A stretch of 64,000 nt of DNA from Belnapia sp. F-4-1 (GCF_000802185.1 NZ_KN676113.1:5030028-5094027); one strand, 5' to 3'; shown: positions 1 to 10,072, counted from the stretch's first letter. A program made the numbers and translations. Notes: generated from the letters alone by a model not told the origin.

Positions 1-990
1 ACCAACCAGGTCGATCTCGCAACGGCGGCGCTTCGTGCCATCCCCGTCTTCAACGCACCCTTCTCCAACACCCGCTCCGTCGCCGAGCTGGTCATGGGCG
101 AGGTGGTGATGCTGCTCCGCGGCATCCCGGACCGCTCCCGCTCCGCCCATCAGGGCGGCTGGGACAAGTCGGCCGAGGGCAGCTACGAGGTGCGCGGCCG
201 CACCCTCGGCATCGTCGGCTACGGCAATATCGGCAGCCAACTCTCGGTGCTTGCCGAGGCCTTCGGCATGCGTGTGATCTATTTTGACCACACCACCAAG
301 CTGCCGCATGGCAATGCCCGGCCCTGCGCCAGCCTCGGCGACCTGCTGGCTGAGGCCGACATCGTCACCCTGCATGTGCCGGAGACGCCGGAGACGGTCG
401 GCATGATCGGCCCGGCCCAGGTCGCCCGGATGAAGACCGGCTCCATCCTCATCAACAATGCCCGCGGCTCCCTGGTCGATCTCGATGCGGTGGCCCAGGC
501 GCTCCGCGACCGCCACCTGCTCGGCTTCGCCGCCGACGTCTTCCCTGAGGAGCCGGCCCGCAACGGCGAGCCTTTCCGGAGCCCGGTGCAGGGCCTGCCC
601 AACGTCATCCTGACCCCGCATATCGGCGGCAGCACGCAGGAGGCGCAGTCCCGCATCGGCCAGGAGGTGGCGCGGACACTGATCGACTTCAGCGACACGG
701 GCGCCACCATGGGGGCGGTGAACTTTCCCCAGGTGCAGCTGCCCGCCCGGGCAAGCGGCGCGCGCTGGATCCATGTCCACCGCGACGCACCGGGTATGCT
801 CTCGCGCATCAACGAGGCCTTCGGCCGGCGCGGGCTCAACATCGCCGCGCAGTACTACCAGACCCAGGCCGAGCTGGGTTACGTCGTGGTCGAGAGCGTC
901 GAGGCGCGGGACCAGGCGGAGGCGATCCTCGCCGAGCTGCGCGCCCTGCCCGGCACGGTGCGGGCAAGGCTGATCTACGAGCGGGAGTAG
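1..990 (+). CDS. serA: D-3-phosphoglycerate dehydrogenase, C-terminal part (5' end outside window)
   Basis: This enzyme oxidises 3-phosphoglycerate with NAD as the first step of serine synthesis. The reading frame is open from base 1, so the N-terminus lies outside the window and 329 residues are visible. The visible part opens with the VFNAPFSNTRSVAEL stretch typical of SerA. It then shows the Rossmann motif GIVGYGNIGSQ, the INNARGS segment with the substrate-binding arginine, and TPHIGGST with the catalytic histidine. The last 80 or so residues form an ACT domain (RWIHVHRDAPGMLSRIN), as in the E. coli-type enzyme that serine inhibits through this domain. It converges on the next gene with a gap of only 5 nt. 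Confidence 0.95.
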   Translation, partial: TNQVDLATAALRAIPVFNAPFSNTRSVAELVMGEVVMLLRGIPDRSRSAHQGGWDKSAEGSYEVRGRTLGIVGYGNIGSQLSVLAEAFGMRVIYFDHTTKLPHGNARPCASLGDLLAEADIVTLHVPETPETVGMIGPAQVARMKTGSILINNARGSLVDLDAVAQALRDRHLLGFAADVFPEEPARNGEPFRSPVQGLPNVILTPHIGGSTQEAQSRIGQEVARTLIDFSDTGATMGAVNFPQVQLPARASGARWIHVHRDAPGMLSRINEAFGRRGLNIAAQYYQTQAELGYVVVESVEARDQAEAILAELRALPGTVRARLIYERE

Positions 991-995
991 GCCTC

Positions 996-2024
996 CTACC
1001 GCATCGGCGGCGCCACCATCAGCCCGCCGCGGGTCCAGAGGTCGTTGAGGCCCCGCGGCAGGCCGACCGGGCTGTCCTTGCCGAGATGCCGGTCATAGAT
1101 CTCGCCGTAATTGCCCACGGCCTTGATCGCATTGAGCAGCCAGGCCCGGTCGAGCCCGAGCGTCGGTCCCAGATCGCCGGTCTTCCCCAGCAGCCGCTGC
1201 ACCGCCGGGCTCGGGCTCTCCGCCAGCATGCGTGAGGCATTCTCGCGGGTAATACCGAGCTCCTCCGCCTCGACCAGCCCGAAGACGACATAGCGGACAA
1301 TATCGAACCACTGGTCGTCGCCCTGCCGCACGGAGGGCGAATAGGGCTCCTTGCTGATCCGCTCCGGCAGCAGCACATGGCGCGCCGGTTCAGGGAAGGC
1401 GCTGCGCACGGAGGCGAGCTGACTGGCATCGCCGGTGTAGCTGTCGCAGCGATTGCTCTCATAGGCACGCCGCGCCTCGTCCTTGTCGGCGAAGATCACC
1501 GGGGTGAAGCGGATTCCCCGGGTGCGCGACCAGTCCTGCAGGTTCAGCTCATGGGTGCTGGCGGAGACGAAGCAGATGGCGGCGCCGTCGAGCTGGCGGG
1601 CGCTGGTGATGCCGCTCTCGGCATGCACGAGGAAGCCCTGGCCGTCATAGAAATTGGGCGCAGTGAAATTGAGCCCCAGCATCGAATCCCGCGCGAAGGT
1701 CCAGGTCGTCGTCCGCGTCAGCACGTCGACCTGGCCGGAGCCGAGGGCCGGAAAGCGGTTCTGCCCGGTGAGGTGCTGCCAGACCAGGCGGTCCGGGCTG
1801 CCGAGGACGGCGGCGGCGATGGCACGGCAGAGATCGGTATCCATCCCCTGCCAGACGCCGCGGCTATCCGGCTGGCTCCAGGCCGGGTCGCCGGTCGAGA
1901 TGCCGCAGGAGAGCGCGCCACGGGCCCGCACGGCGGTCAGCGTCGGCCCCGGGCTCGATGCCTGCTGCGCGGCGGCGATCCCCGGCGCCAGCAGCGCCAG
2001 GGTGAAAAGGGCATGTCTCAACAT
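996..2024 (-). CDS. Periplasmic amino-acid-binding protein, AapJ-like
   Basis: A 342-residue receptor of the general L-amino-acid (AapJ/BztA) family. It has a signal peptide (MLRHALFTLALLAPGIAAAQ), then the RGALSCGIS start of the mature domain, GMDTDLCRAIAAAV, and later a conserved YGEIYDRHLG near the C-terminus. The start at 2024 is chosen because GGAGAG lies just upstream and the signal peptide begins there. The usual partners AapQ, AapM and AapP are not nearby. Instead the gene follows a TRAP permease by 17 nt on the same strand. It may serve an ABC permease encoded elsewhere, or may have been recruited to this operon. Confidence 0.85.
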   Translation of the reverse strand: MLRHALFTLALLAPGIAAAQQASSPGPTLTAVRARGALSCGISTGDPAWSQPDSRGVWQGMDTDLCRAIAAAVLGSPDRLVWQHLTGQNRFPALGSGQVDVLTRTTTWTFARDSMLGLNFTAPNFYDGQGFLVHAESGITSARQLDGAAICFVSASTHELNLQDWSRTRGIRFTPVIFADKDEARRAYESNRCDSYTGDASQLASVRSAFPEPARHVLLPERISKEPYSPSVRQGDDQWFDIVRYVVFGLVEAEELGITRENASRMLAESPSPAVQRLLGKTGDLGPTLGLDRAWLLNAIKAVGNYGEIYDRHLGKDSPVGLPRGLNDLWTRGGLMVAPPMR

Positions 2025-2041
2025 CGATACTCTCCGCAGGA

Positions 2042-3958
2042 TCAGGGCCGGACCGGCCGTGGCAGGCGCACAAGTTGCACCGCGCCGATCAGCCCCGGAA
2101 CGCCGAGCGCCACCGCCAGCCGCAAGAGGTCCGGGACGCCATGATAGAAGGCGGCGAAGAGCCCCGCTCCGCCCAGCAGCAGCCGCGAGGCCCAGCCCAT
2201 CGGCCGCAGCAGGAAGCCGGCATAGGCCGCGCAGATCGCCGTCAGCGCCCCCACCTGGATCGCCGTCGCGGTCAGGATGTCGCCGAGCGAGCCGCGCAGC
2301 ATGATCCCCGGGTCGTAGAGAAAGGCGAAGCCCACGGTGAAGCCGGCGATGCCGAGCCGCGTCGCGTGGTTGCTCGAGACCAGCGGCGATGCCTTGGCGA
2401 TGGCGGCCGCCGCGAAGGCCGCCGCCGCCACCGGTGGCGAGGCATCCGCCAGCACCGCGAAGTAGAAGACGAAGAGATGCGCCGGTAGCAGCAGGTCTCC
2501 CGGCGGGACACCGAGCGCCTTGCTGCCGAGGTCGAGGATCTGCGGCACGCCGATGGCGGCGGCGATGATGTAGCTCGGTGTTGTCGGGATCCCCATGCCG
2601 AGGATGAGGACGGTGATCGCCAGCAGGATCAGCAGCAGCGCGAAATTTCCCGCCGCCAGGTCCTTGATGATGCCGCCCAGCGCCACGACCAGCCCCGTCG
2701 CCGTCAGCGCCGAGACGACGATGCCGGCGCCTGCGATGGAGACGGCGAGCGGCGCCATGGTGAGGCCGGCATTGGTCAGGCTTTCCAGCACCTGCCGCCA
2801 GCCCATGCGGCTGCGGCGGCGGAGCGCCGCGACGCCCACCATGGCAAGCGTTGCGACGAAGGCCGCGAAATTGCCGCTCCAGCGGTCCATCATCAGCCAG
2901 ACCAGCACGGCGATCGGGACGACAAGGTGCGCGTCCTTCGCCACCTCCCGCCAGGCGGGGATGTCGCGCAGCGCCATCGGCGCCATGCCGGCCTTCTTCG
3001 CCTCGAAATGCACCGCGGCGAGGATGGCGAAGTAGTAGAGCGCCGCGCCGATCGCCGCCGCGACGACGATCTCGCCATAGGCGATGCCGGTGATCTCGGC
3101 GAGGACGAAGGCCGCCGCACCCATCACCGGCGGCATCAGCGCCCCGCCGACCGAGGCCGCGCTCTCGATCCCGGCCGCGACCGTAGGCTTGTAGCCGATG
3201 CGGATCATCAGCGGGATGGTCATGGCGCCCGTGGTGATGACGTTGGAGACGCTGCTGCCGCTCATCGTGCCGAACAGGCCGGAGGTGACGACGGCAACCT
3301 TGGCCGGCCCGCCTGAAAACCGCCCCGCCGCCGCCGCGCCGAGATTGCTGAACAGCCGCCCGGTGCCGCTGCCCTGCATGAAGGCGCCGAAGACGATGAA
3401 GACGGCGATGGTCGTCGCCACGATCCCGGTCAGCGGCCCGTAGACGCCGCCTGCCGTCGGCACCAGCCAGGACGCCTCCAGGATTTCGGCGAGGCTGAAG
3501 GGCCGGCTGTTCAAAATGCCCGGGATGTAATGCCCGAAGGCCATGTAGCCGATCGAGATGAGGATCATCCAGGCGAGTCCCACTTCCACCGCCCGGCGCG
3601 TCGCCTCCAGCAAGGTGACGATGGCGAGCACGGCGAGCACCGCCATCTCGGTGCCGAAGGGATCGACATATTCCATCCGGTCCGAGACCTCGGCCCAATG
3701 CCACATCACCCAGGCGTGTGGCGCCGCCGCGGCGAGCATCCAGAGCCAGTCAGGGAGGCTCGGCCGCCGCGCCGGCGACCGGCCGGGCCGCGCCGGAAAG
3801 AGCAGGAAGAGCGGCGGGACGAAGACCAGCAGGTGGAAGGCGCGAAGCGTGATCGGCTCGGGGAAGCCGAAGCCGCCCCAATAAAGGTGGATGGCCGAGG
3901 CCGCCGCCAGCCAGAGGGTGATGATCAGCTTCAGGGGGCCGGCAAGATCGCGCATCAT
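2042..3958 (-). CDS. TRAP transporter fused small and large permease (DctQ-DctM fusion)
   Basis: A 638-residue inner-membrane protein in which the small and large TRAP subunits are joined. About five hydrophobic segments in the first 180 residues represent the DctQ-like part. The remainder is DctM-like, with GPAKVAVVTSGLFGTMSGSS and SAASVGGALMPPVMGAAAF, hallmarks of the fused family that works with TAXI receptors. These are secondary transporters driven by ion gradients. It lies 38 nt behind the TAXI receptor gene and 17 nt ahead of an AapJ-like receptor gene, so the three are probably co-transcribed. The substrate cannot be read from the sequence; organic acids or glutamate-like compounds are typical for the family. 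Confidence 0.92.
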   Translation of the reverse strand: MMRDLAGPLKLIITLWLAAASAIHLYWGGFGFPEPITLRAFHLLVFVPPLFLLFPARPGRSPARRPSLPDWLWMLAAAAPHAWVMWHWAEVSDRMEYVDPFGTEMAVLAVLAIVTLLEATRRAVEVGLAWMILISIGYMAFGHYIPGILNSRPFSLAEILEASWLVPTAGGVYGPLTGIVATTIAVFIVFGAFMQGSGTGRLFSNLGAAAAGRFSGGPAKVAVVTSGLFGTMSGSSVSNVITTGAMTIPLMIRIGYKPTVAAGIESAASVGGALMPPVMGAAAFVLAEITGIAYGEIVVAAAIGAALYYFAILAAVHFEAKKAGMAPMALRDIPAWREVAKDAHLVVPIAVLVWLMMDRWSGNFAAFVATLAMVGVAALRRRSRMGWRQVLESLTNAGLTMAPLAVSIAGAGIVVSALTATGLVVALGGIIKDLAAGNFALLLILLAITVLILGMGIPTTPSYIIAAAIGVPQILDLGSKALGVPPGDLLLPAHLFVFYFAVLADASPPVAAAAFAAAAIAKASPLVSSNHATRLGIAGFTVGFAFLYDPGIMLRGSLGDILTATAIQVGALTAICAAYAGFLLRPMGWASRLLLGGAGLFAAFYHGVPDLLRLAVALGVPGLIGAVQLVRLPRPVRP

Positions 3959-3996
3959 GGCCTCAGGCTGTGCAAGGACCCTGCCGGTCCGGCTTG

Positions 3997-4980
3997 TCAG
4001 GAGAGGACGCCCGCCTCCTTGAAAGCCTTGATCCCGCCCGGATGCAGCGGCAGGCCGTGATACTTCACCGATTTCGCCGGATCCCAGGCGCCCATGCTGG
4101 CATGGATGGAGACCAGCCGCTGGCCCTTGCTGCGGATCAGCGTGCGGGCGACCTTGTAGGCAATCTCCTCCGACACGCTCTCATGCAGCATGAGCACGCT
4201 GTCCATCATGGTCACCGGCACCTCGCCCGACTGCAGCGAAGGGTAGGTCCCGGCCGGCAGCACGCCTTCGGCATAGTCGTACTGGTCGATCAGATGCTTG
4301 CGGATGTCGGCCGGGAACTCCACCAGCCTGCCCGCCCGCCGTCCCTGCGCGATCTCGGTGAAGATCGCCGCCGGCTTGGCCAGCGCGACGAAGAGGTAAT
4401 CCACCTGCCCGTCCGAATAGGCTGAGCCGATATCGGCATAGCTGCCGTTCAGGTAGCGCCCGCCTTCGGACCTGATCTTGTCCGGGCTGGTCCCGAGGAA
4501 TTTCAGGATGCGCTGCAGCGTCATCTCGTCGGTCGAGGAGCGTTGCGGGCAGGCGATGCGCAGCCCCTTCTGCGTGAGGATCGAGCGCATGTCCTCCGGC
4601 CCACCATCGGTGCGGCGGAGGAAGTGGAACTCGGTCGGCGAATAGCCGGTGCCGAGGCAGCGCAGCGCCTCGTGCTTCTCCGAGTAAGGCTCCGTTCCCG
4701 CGCGGGCGGCGGCGGCGAAGGTATCGATGCCCCAGCCCATCGGCGACTGGCCGCGGTTCACCCGCGTCGAGTTGGCGAGTCCCCCGCCCGGCACCACGCG
4801 AATCTGCACGTCCGGGTTCTCGTCCTTGATGAGGGCCGAGAGGCCGGCGGCCATGGTGTACCAGCCGCCGCCGAGCGAGCCCGCTACCCATTCCAGCGTC
4901 TGCTGCGCCTGCGCCGTGCGGATGAAGGGCAGGGCCAAGGCGCCGCCGACCAAGCTGCGCCGCGTCCAGATCAGGCTCAT
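3997..4980 (-). CDS. TAXI-family TRAP solute-binding protein
   Basis: A 327-residue periplasmic receptor of the TRAP-associated TAXI family. The N-terminus carries a twin-arginine-like export signal (WTRRSLVGGALALPF, cleavage near AQAQ). The mature part begins LEWVAGSLGGGWYTMAAGLS, the characteristic TAXI opening. An in-frame ATG exists 6 nt upstream at 4986, but GGGAGA abuts that codon. It is correctly spaced only for the ATG at 4980, so 4980 is preferred. The gene leads a probable operon with the fused TRAP permease, which it should feed with substrate. Confidence 0.9.
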   Translation of the reverse strand: MSLIWTRRSLVGGALALPFIRTAQAQQTLEWVAGSLGGGWYTMAAGLSALIKDENPDVQIRVVPGGGLANSTRVNRGQSPMGWGIDTFAAAARAGTEPYSEKHEALRCLGTGYSPTEFHFLRRTDGGPEDMRSILTQKGLRIACPQRSSTDEMTLQRILKFLGTSPDKIRSEGGRYLNGSYADIGSAYSDGQVDYLFVALAKPAAIFTEIAQGRRAGRLVEFPADIRKHLIDQYDYAEGVLPAGTYPSLQSGEVPVTMMDSVLMLHESVSEEIAYKVARTLIRSKGQRLVSIHASMGAWDPAKSVKYHGLPLHPGGIKAFKEAGVLS

Positions 4981-5046
4981 CGTCATTCTCCCAGCCGGAA
5001 CCGGGGCGGGATCATGCGGCTGCAGGAACGCGGCCGCAACCGTGCT

Positions 5047-5925
5047 TCACCGGCACATCAGGACGGGCATGTCGCTGTTCTCGAGAATATGCCGGGTGAC
5101 GCCGCCGAGGATGAGCTGGCGCAGCCGCGAATGGCTGTAGGCCCCCATGCAGAGCAGGTCGGCCTGGAAGTCCCGCGCCGCGCCCAGCAGACCGGCGCCG
5201 ACATCCTTGGTCAACGGCTTGAACAGCACCGGCTCCGCCTCGATCTCGTGCCAGCGGAGATAGCTGCGGATGCCCTCCACCTTCGGCCCGCGCCGCTGGT
5301 ACTCGTCGGCATAGAGCAGGCGGGCGGCCTCCGCCCTGTGCAGCCAGGGCAGCGCCGCGGCGATGGCGGCGGCGCTCTCGGCGGAGCCGTTCCAGGCGCA
5401 GCAGACGCGGGTGCCGATGGCCCGAGGCACCTCGCGCGGCGCGATCAGCACCGGCCGGCCCGAATCGAAGAGCACCGCATGCAGCGCATCGGAGGAGGAA
5501 ACATCCTCATCCGCCTCGGGGTGCGGCACCACCGCCATGTCGTAGAGGCGGGATTGCTGGGCGACCACATCCTCCTCGCGCCCCGCGATGCTTTCAAAGG
5601 AAAGGGTCGGCCCGTCGGTCTTGAGCGCGGTCTCGGCGCTGTCGGCGATGGCGACGCCACCCGAGGTGCCGGCGAAGCGGTCGAACAGGGCGCGGACGCG
5701 GCCGGCGCGGTCGCCGCTCTCGCGCTCGGTCGCCGCCATCATCTCCTCGATCATCGCGCCGGACAGGCCCTCGCCCGCCAGCGGCGCGACATCCCGGGCA
5801 TCGACCCGGACATGGAGGCAATGGACATGCGCATTCCAGATGCGCGCCACCATCAATGCGGTGGCGAGCGCGGCCTCTCCGGCGGCGGTGCCGGTGAGGG
5901 GCAGGAGCAGACGACGATAAGCCAT
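5047..5925 (-). CDS. Universal stress protein, tandem UspA type
   Basis: A 292-residue cytoplasmic protein with two UspA-like halves. The first starts MAYRRLLLPLTG. The second starts near GTRVCCAWNGSAESAAA and ends GAYSHSRLRQLILGGVTRHIL, a partly degenerate form of the Usp nucleotide-binding G-x2-G-x9-G-S/T loop with serine in place of the second glycine. The start at 5925 has GGGAGAC upstream; longer readings of the frame lack an initiation signal. It lies 34 nt behind the APH/kinase fusion gene and 66 nt ahead of the TAXI receptor gene. The role in stress survival is inferred from the family. Confidence 0.88.
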   Translation of the reverse strand: MAYRRLLLPLTGTAAGEAALATALMVARIWNAHVHCLHVRVDARDVAPLAGEGLSGAMIEEMMAATERESGDRAGRVRALFDRFAGTSGGVAIADSAETALKTDGPTLSFESIAGREEDVVAQQSRLYDMAVVPHPEADEDVSSSDALHAVLFDSGRPVLIAPREVPRAIGTRVCCAWNGSAESAAAIAAALPWLHRAEAARLLYADEYQRRGPKVEGIRSYLRWHEIEAEPVLFKPLTKDVGAGLLGAARDFQADLLCMGAYSHSRLRQLILGGVTRHILENSDMPVLMCR

Positions 5926-5959
5926 GGCGCGTCTCCCAAACGGCGCGGAAGCCCCGGTT

Positions 5960-7426
5960 CTAGCACGGATCGGCACCGTTGCAGCCCAGGGCTTCGCAGG
6001 CGGCCGGCAGCGGATCCCCGGCCGCATCGAGCATCCGCCAGGCCAGCGGCCCGGCATCCCGCGCCGCCGCCGCCGCCAGCACGGCCAGATCGGCATCCGA
6101 GGCGTCGCCGGTGCGGGCGGCGATCCGCGCCTCGAGCACCGCGCGCGGGGCGGTGAGCCATATTCCATCGAACGGCACCCCCGCCGCCCGCGCCGCCGCC
6201 TCGATCGCCATGCGTTCCTCAGGCCGGAGGAAGACGGCATCCGCGATCATGGCATGCCCGGCGCGCAACGCCGCCTCCGCCTCCGCTGCGAGTTCGGCGA
6301 AGACCGCCGCGCTCGCCTCCGGAGTATAGGCCGATGGCGGCAGGCGCTGCTCCGGCGGCACCCCGGCCAGGCGCTTGCGGATCTCGTCCGAGCGCAGCAC
6401 CAGCGCCCCCGGCGCCGGGCCGAGCATTGGCGCGAGCGCCCGCGCCAGCCGCGTCTTCCCCGTCCCCTGCAACCCGCCGACCGCCACCAGCCGCGCCGGC
6501 GCCGGATGCAGCAGCGCCTCCGCCCGGTCGAGATAGGCCAGGCCGTCGCCGCCCCGCTTCGCCTCCGCATGCGCCCGGATCATCGCCCGCAGCGAAAGCC
6601 AGAGCGGCAGCGCCGCCACCAGCCCCGCATCGCCCGAGCGGGCGGCATAGCGGTTCAGCACCCGGTTGGCGGCGGCACGGCCGAGGCGATGCTCGCAGTC
6701 CATCAGCAGGAAGGCGAGGTCATAGCCAGTATCGACGGTCGCCAGCGCCTCGTCGAATTCGAGAGCATCGAAGGGCGTCACCCGTCCCTGCCAGAGGCAG
6801 AGATTGCCGAGATGTAGGTCGCCGTGGCAGCGCCGCACCCGCCCCTCGGCCGCCCGCCCGGCGAGCAGGGGCCCGAGCCGGTGCAGCCAGCCCAGCGCCG
6901 CCTCCACCCAGGCCCCGACCCGATGCTCGGGCAGCCCGGCCCCGAGCGCCGCCCGCCCATTGCCCTCAATCACGGCGCGGAAGCCGGGCGCTGGCTGCGG
7001 CGGCAGGGCGGCGTGCATGGCGAAGACCGCATCCGCCAGCGCATCCAGCCGCGCGGCATCGAACTCAGCCGCCGCATGCTTGTCGAGGAAGTCGCCGGGC
7101 GGGAGCGGCGCCATGCGGAGCACCCACTCCACCGGCTCGCCCTTTCCGCCAAGCCTGAGGCCGCCATCCGCACCGCGCGTGACCGGCACCACCTCCCGGT
7201 ACAGGCCCGGCGCGAAGGGCGCGTTCAGCGCCAGTTCCCGCCGCAGCAGCCGCTCGCGCTCGGCGAGGCGGGTGAAGTCGAGGAAGCCGAGCGCTACCGC
7301 CTTCTTCAGCTTCCAGGCATGCTCACGCCCGACATAGACCGCCGAGATATGCGTCTCGACCGGCGCCGCGCCGGTGAGGCGTGCGAGCAGCTCGCCTGCC
7401 CCGGCCTGGTCGGGGGGCAGGCTCAA
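5960..7426 (-). CDS. Bifunctional aminoglycoside-phosphotransferase-like / P-loop kinase protein
   Basis: A 488-residue two-domain protein. The first 300 residues resemble an APH-type small-molecule kinase ([15 protein letters not shown] is the catalytic loop, with [25 protein letters not shown] around the metal-binding aspartate). From about residue 315 a P-loop domain begins ([16 protein letters not shown], then [10 protein letters not shown]), as in zeta-toxin or polynucleotide-kinase-like AAA proteins. This fusion is widespread in proteobacteria and its substrate is unknown; it should not be read as drug resistance. Its start overlaps the pdxH stop by 4 nt (ATGA), which suggests translational coupling. 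Confidence 0.85.
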   Translation of the reverse strand: MSLPPDQAGAGELLARLTGAAPVETHISAVYVGREHAWKLKKAVALGFLDFTRLAERERLLRRELALNAPFAPGLYREVVPVTRGADGGLRLGGKGEPVEWVLRMAPLPPGDFLDKHAAAEFDAARLDALADAVFAMHAALPPQPAPGFRAVIEGNGRAALGAGLPEHRVGAWVEAALGWLHRLGPLLAGRAAEGRVRRCHGDLHLGNLCLWQGRVTPFDALEFDEALATVDTGYDLAFLLMDCEHRLGRAAANRVLNRYAARSGDAGLVAALPLWLSLRAMIRAHAEAKRGGDGLAYLDRAEALLHPAPARLVAVGGLQGTGKTRLARALAPMLGPAPGALVLRSDEIRKRLAGVPPEQRLPPSAYTPEASAAVFAELAAEAEAALRAGHAMIADAVFLRPEERMAIEAAARAAGVPFDGIWLTAPRAVLEARIAARTGDASDADLAVLAAAAARDAGPLAWRMLDAAGDPLPAACEALGCNGADPC

Positions 7427-8010
7427 GGATAGAGCGCCTCCACCCTCCAGCCCTCACCCTCGCGGTGGAAGACCTGCCGGTCATGCAGGCGGAAGGGCAT
7501 GTCGCGCCAGAACTCGATGCGCCGCGGCAGCACCCGGAAGCCGGACCAGAAATCCGGGCGGGGAATCTCGCCGATGCCGAATTTCAGCGTGTACTCGGCA
7601 ACCGCCTTCTCCAGGGCGAAGCGCCCCTCCAGCGGCCGCGACTGCCGGCTCGCCCAGGCGCCGATCCGGCTGCCCCGGGCGCGGGAGGCGTAATAGGCAT
7701 CCGCTTCCGCATCGGAGACCGCTTCCACCTGCCCCTCGACGCGGACGCTTCGCTGCAGCGTCTTCCAGTGGAAGCAGAGCGCGGCCTCCGGGTTGGCTGC
7801 CAGTTCTCCGCCCTTCCGGCTCTCGAGGTTGGTGTAGAAAACGAAGCCCCGCGGGTCGATGCCCTTCAGCAGCACCATCCGGGCCGAAGGCCGGCCCTCC
7901 GGCGTGCTCGTTGCCAGGCAGACCGCATTCGGGTCGTTCGGCTCGGATCTGGCGGCCTCCGCCATCCACTCCTCGAAACGGGCGAAAGGATCGGCGGCGC
8001 TGCTGTCCAT
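7423..8010 (-). CDS. pdxH: Pyridoxamine 5'-phosphate oxidase
   Basis: PdxH oxidises pyridoxamine- or pyridoxine-5'-phosphate to pyridoxal phosphate with FMN and oxygen. The 195-residue length is normal. Recognisable parts are [18 protein letters not shown] (FMN site), [18 protein letters not shown] and the C-terminal [15 protein letters not shown] with the conserved tryptophan and arginine. It is transcribed away from fabI across 112 nt and is the first gene of a minus-strand series; the next gene overlaps its stop by 4 nt. The Shine-Dalgarno in front of the ATG at 8010 is weak. Confidence 0.95.
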   Translation of the reverse strand: MDSSAADPFARFEEWMAEAARSEPNDPNAVCLATSTPEGRPSARMVLLKGIDPRGFVFYTNLESRKGGELAANPEAALCFHWKTLQRSVRVEGQVEAVSDAEADAYYASRARGSRIGAWASRQSRPLEGRFALEKAVAEYTLKFGIGEIPRPDFWSGFRVLPRRIEFWRDMPFRLHDRQVFHREGEGWRVEALYP

Positions 8011-8122
8011 GGCGGAAATCCCGGGTAACGAGGGGTGCGGGCGCTAAGGCTTGCCCGCTGGCCGGGGGTGTGCCACCACGCCAGGGCCACCACAACACTG
8101 CCAGAGCCGGTCCCCACGCACC

Positions 8123-8956
8123 ATGTCCGACGCGCCCCTCGCAGAAGCCCCCACCGGCACGCTCATGGCGGGCAAGCGCGGCCTCGTCATGGGGGTCGCC
8201 AATGACCGCTCGATCGCCTGGGGCATCGCCCGCGCCATCGCCGCCCAGGGGGCGGAGGTCGCTTTCACCTATCAGGGCGAGGCGCTGGAGCGCCGGGTCC
8301 GCCCCCTGGCCGAGAGCATCGGCAGCAGACTGGTCCTGCCCTGCGACGTGACCGACGATGCCAGCGTCGACGCCGCCTTCGCCGCGATCCGGGAGGCCTG
8401 GGGCGGGATCGACTTCCTGGTCCATGCCATCGGCTTCGCCAACAAGGACTATCTCCGCGGCCGCTACCTCGATACGCCTCGTGATGCCTTCCTCCAGGCG
8501 CTCGACATCTCCACCTATTCCTTCGTCTCGGTCAGCCAGCGCGCGGTGCCGCTGATGAAGCCGGGCGGCTCGCTGCTGACGATGAGCTATCTCGGCGCCG
8601 AGCGCGTCACGCCGCACTACAACGTCATGGGCGTCGCCAAGGCGGCGCTCGAGGCGAGCGTCCGCTACCTCGCGGCCGATCTCGGCGGCATCGGCATCCG
8701 GGTGAACGCCATCTCCGCCGGCCCGATCAAGACGCTGGCCGCCAGCGGAATCGGCGACTTCCGCTACATCCTGAAGTGGAACCAGTACAACTCGCCGCTG
8801 AAGCGCAACGTCACCATCGAGGAGGTCGGCGGCGCCGGCCTTTATCTGCTGAGCGACCTCTCCGCCGGCGTCACCGGCGAGGTGCATCATGTGGACAGCG
8901 GCTTCCACATCGTGGGCATGAAGGCGGTGGACGCGCCGGACATCAGCACGGTCTGA
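8123..8956 (+). CDS. fabI: Enoyl-[acyl-carrier-protein] reductase (NADH)
   Basis: FabI performs the last reduction of each fatty-acid elongation cycle. The protein is 277 residues from the ATG at 8123; an open frame reaches back to 8051 but the extra residues do not look like the family. NAD binding is shown by GVANDRSIAWGIA (residues 24-36). The short-chain reductase catalytic pair is at Tyr156/Tyr166 and Lys173 (SYLGAERVTPHYNVMGVAK), matching E. coli Tyr146/Tyr156/Lys163. Residues AISAGPIKTLAASGI form the substrate-binding loop region. aroC follows after 12 nt, a pairing seen in several alphaproteobacteria. Confidence 0.95.
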   Translation: MSDAPLAEAPTGTLMAGKRGLVMGVANDRSIAWGIARAIAAQGAEVAFTYQGEALERRVRPLAESIGSRLVLPCDVTDDASVDAAFAAIREAWGGIDFLVHAIGFANKDYLRGRYLDTPRDAFLQALDISTYSFVSVSQRAVPLMKPGGSLLTMSYLGAERVTPHYNVMGVAKAALEASVRYLAADLGGIGIRVNAISAGPIKTLAASGIGDFRYILKWNQYNSPLKRNVTIEEVGGAGLYLLSDLSAGVTGEVHHVDSGFHIVGMKAVDAPDISTV

Positions 8957-8968
8957 CCGCTCCGCCCG

Positions 8969-10072
8969 ATGTCCCACAACAGCTTCGGCCACCTCTTCCG
9001 CGTCACCACCTGGGGCGAGTCCCATGGCCCAGCCATCGGCTGCGTCGTCGATGGCTGCCCGCCCCGGCTGGCGCTGACCGAAGCGGACATCCAACCCTTC
9101 CTCGACCGCCGGCGCCCCGGCGCCTCCCGCTTCGTCACCCAGCGGCAGGAGCCGGACCAGGTCCGCATCCTCTCCGGCACCTTCGAGGGGATGACAACCG
9201 GCACGCCCATCTCCCTGCTGATCGAGAACCAGGACCAGCGCAGCAAGGACTACGGCGAGATAAAGGACCGCTTCCGCCCCGGCCATGCCGACATCGCCTA
9301 TGAGCTGAAATACGGAATCCGCGACTATCGTGGCGGTGGCCGCTCCAGCGCACGCGAGACGGCGATGCGCGTGGCCGCCGGCGCCGTGGCCCGCCGCGTG
9401 CTCGAAGGCGTGACTATCCGCGGCGCCCTCGTCCAGATAGGCGAGGACCGCATCGACCGCGCCGCCTGGGACTGGGCCGCCGTCGAGGAAAACGAGTTCT
9501 GGTGCCCCGACCGCGCCGCCGCCCTCCGCTGGGAGCAGCGGCTGCTGGAGGCGCGCAAGTCCGGCTCTTCCCTCGGCGCCGTCGTCGAGGTGGTGGCGGA
9601 AGGCGTGCCCCCCGGCCTCGGCGCACCCATCTACGGCAAGCTCGATGCCGACATCGCCGCGGCGCTGATGGGCATCAATGCGGTGAAGGGCGTCGAGATC
9701 GGCGAAGGCTTCGCCGCCGCCGCGCTCACCGGCGAGGCCAATGCCGATGAGATGCGCATGGGCCCCGACGGCCGCGTGCTTTTCGGCGACAACCATGCCG
9801 GCGGTGTGCTTGGAGGCATCTCCACCGGCCAGCCGATCGTCGCCCGCTTCGCGGTGAAGCCGACCTCGTCCATCCTCACCCCCCGCCGCTCCGTGGACCG
9901 CTTCGGCCAGGAGGTGGAGGTGACGACCCGGGGTCGCCACGATCCCTGCGTCGGCATCCGCGCCGTGCCGGTCGGCGAGGCGATGCTGGCCCTGGTGCTG
10001 GCCGACCATCTCCTCCGCCACCGCGCCCAGAACCCGGACGCCCCGGCCGAGGCCCGCCTGCCGCGCAACTAG
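8969..10072 (+). CDS. aroC: Chorismate synthase
   Basis: AroC converts 5-enolpyruvylshikimate-3-phosphate to chorismate using reduced FMN, the last common step of aromatic synthesis. The 367-residue protein contains the family signatures: [17 protein letters not shown] near the start, [20 protein letters not shown] around residue 120-135, and [30 protein letters not shown] near residue 310-340. The ATG at 8969 lies 12 nt after the fabI stop, so the two are probably co-transcribed. The downstream 166 nt before the convergent regulator contain a foldable element (see 10162-10235). Confidence 0.96.
   Translation: MSHNSFGHLFRVTTWGESHGPAIGCVVDGCPPRLALTEADIQPFLDRRRPGASRFVTQRQEPDQVRILSGTFEGMTTGTPISLLIENQDQRSKDYGEIKDRFRPGHADIAYELKYGIRDYRGGGRSSARETAMRVAAGAVARRVLEGVTIRGALVQIGEDRIDRAAWDWAAVEENEFWCPDRAAALRWEQRLLEARKSGSSLGAVVEVVAEGVPPGLGAPIYGKLDADIAAALMGINAVKGVEIGEGFAAAALTGEANADEMRMGPDGRVLFGDNHAGGVLGGISTGQPIVARFAVKPTSSILTPRRSVDRFGQEVEVTTRGRHDPCVGIRAVPVGEAMLALVLADHLLRHRAQNPDAPAEARLPRN

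Noticed and set aside
5960-7426. Reading the APH-like domain as aminoglycoside resistance
   Set aside because: The fusion with a P-loop kinase domain is a widespread housekeeping-type family without known drug substrates.
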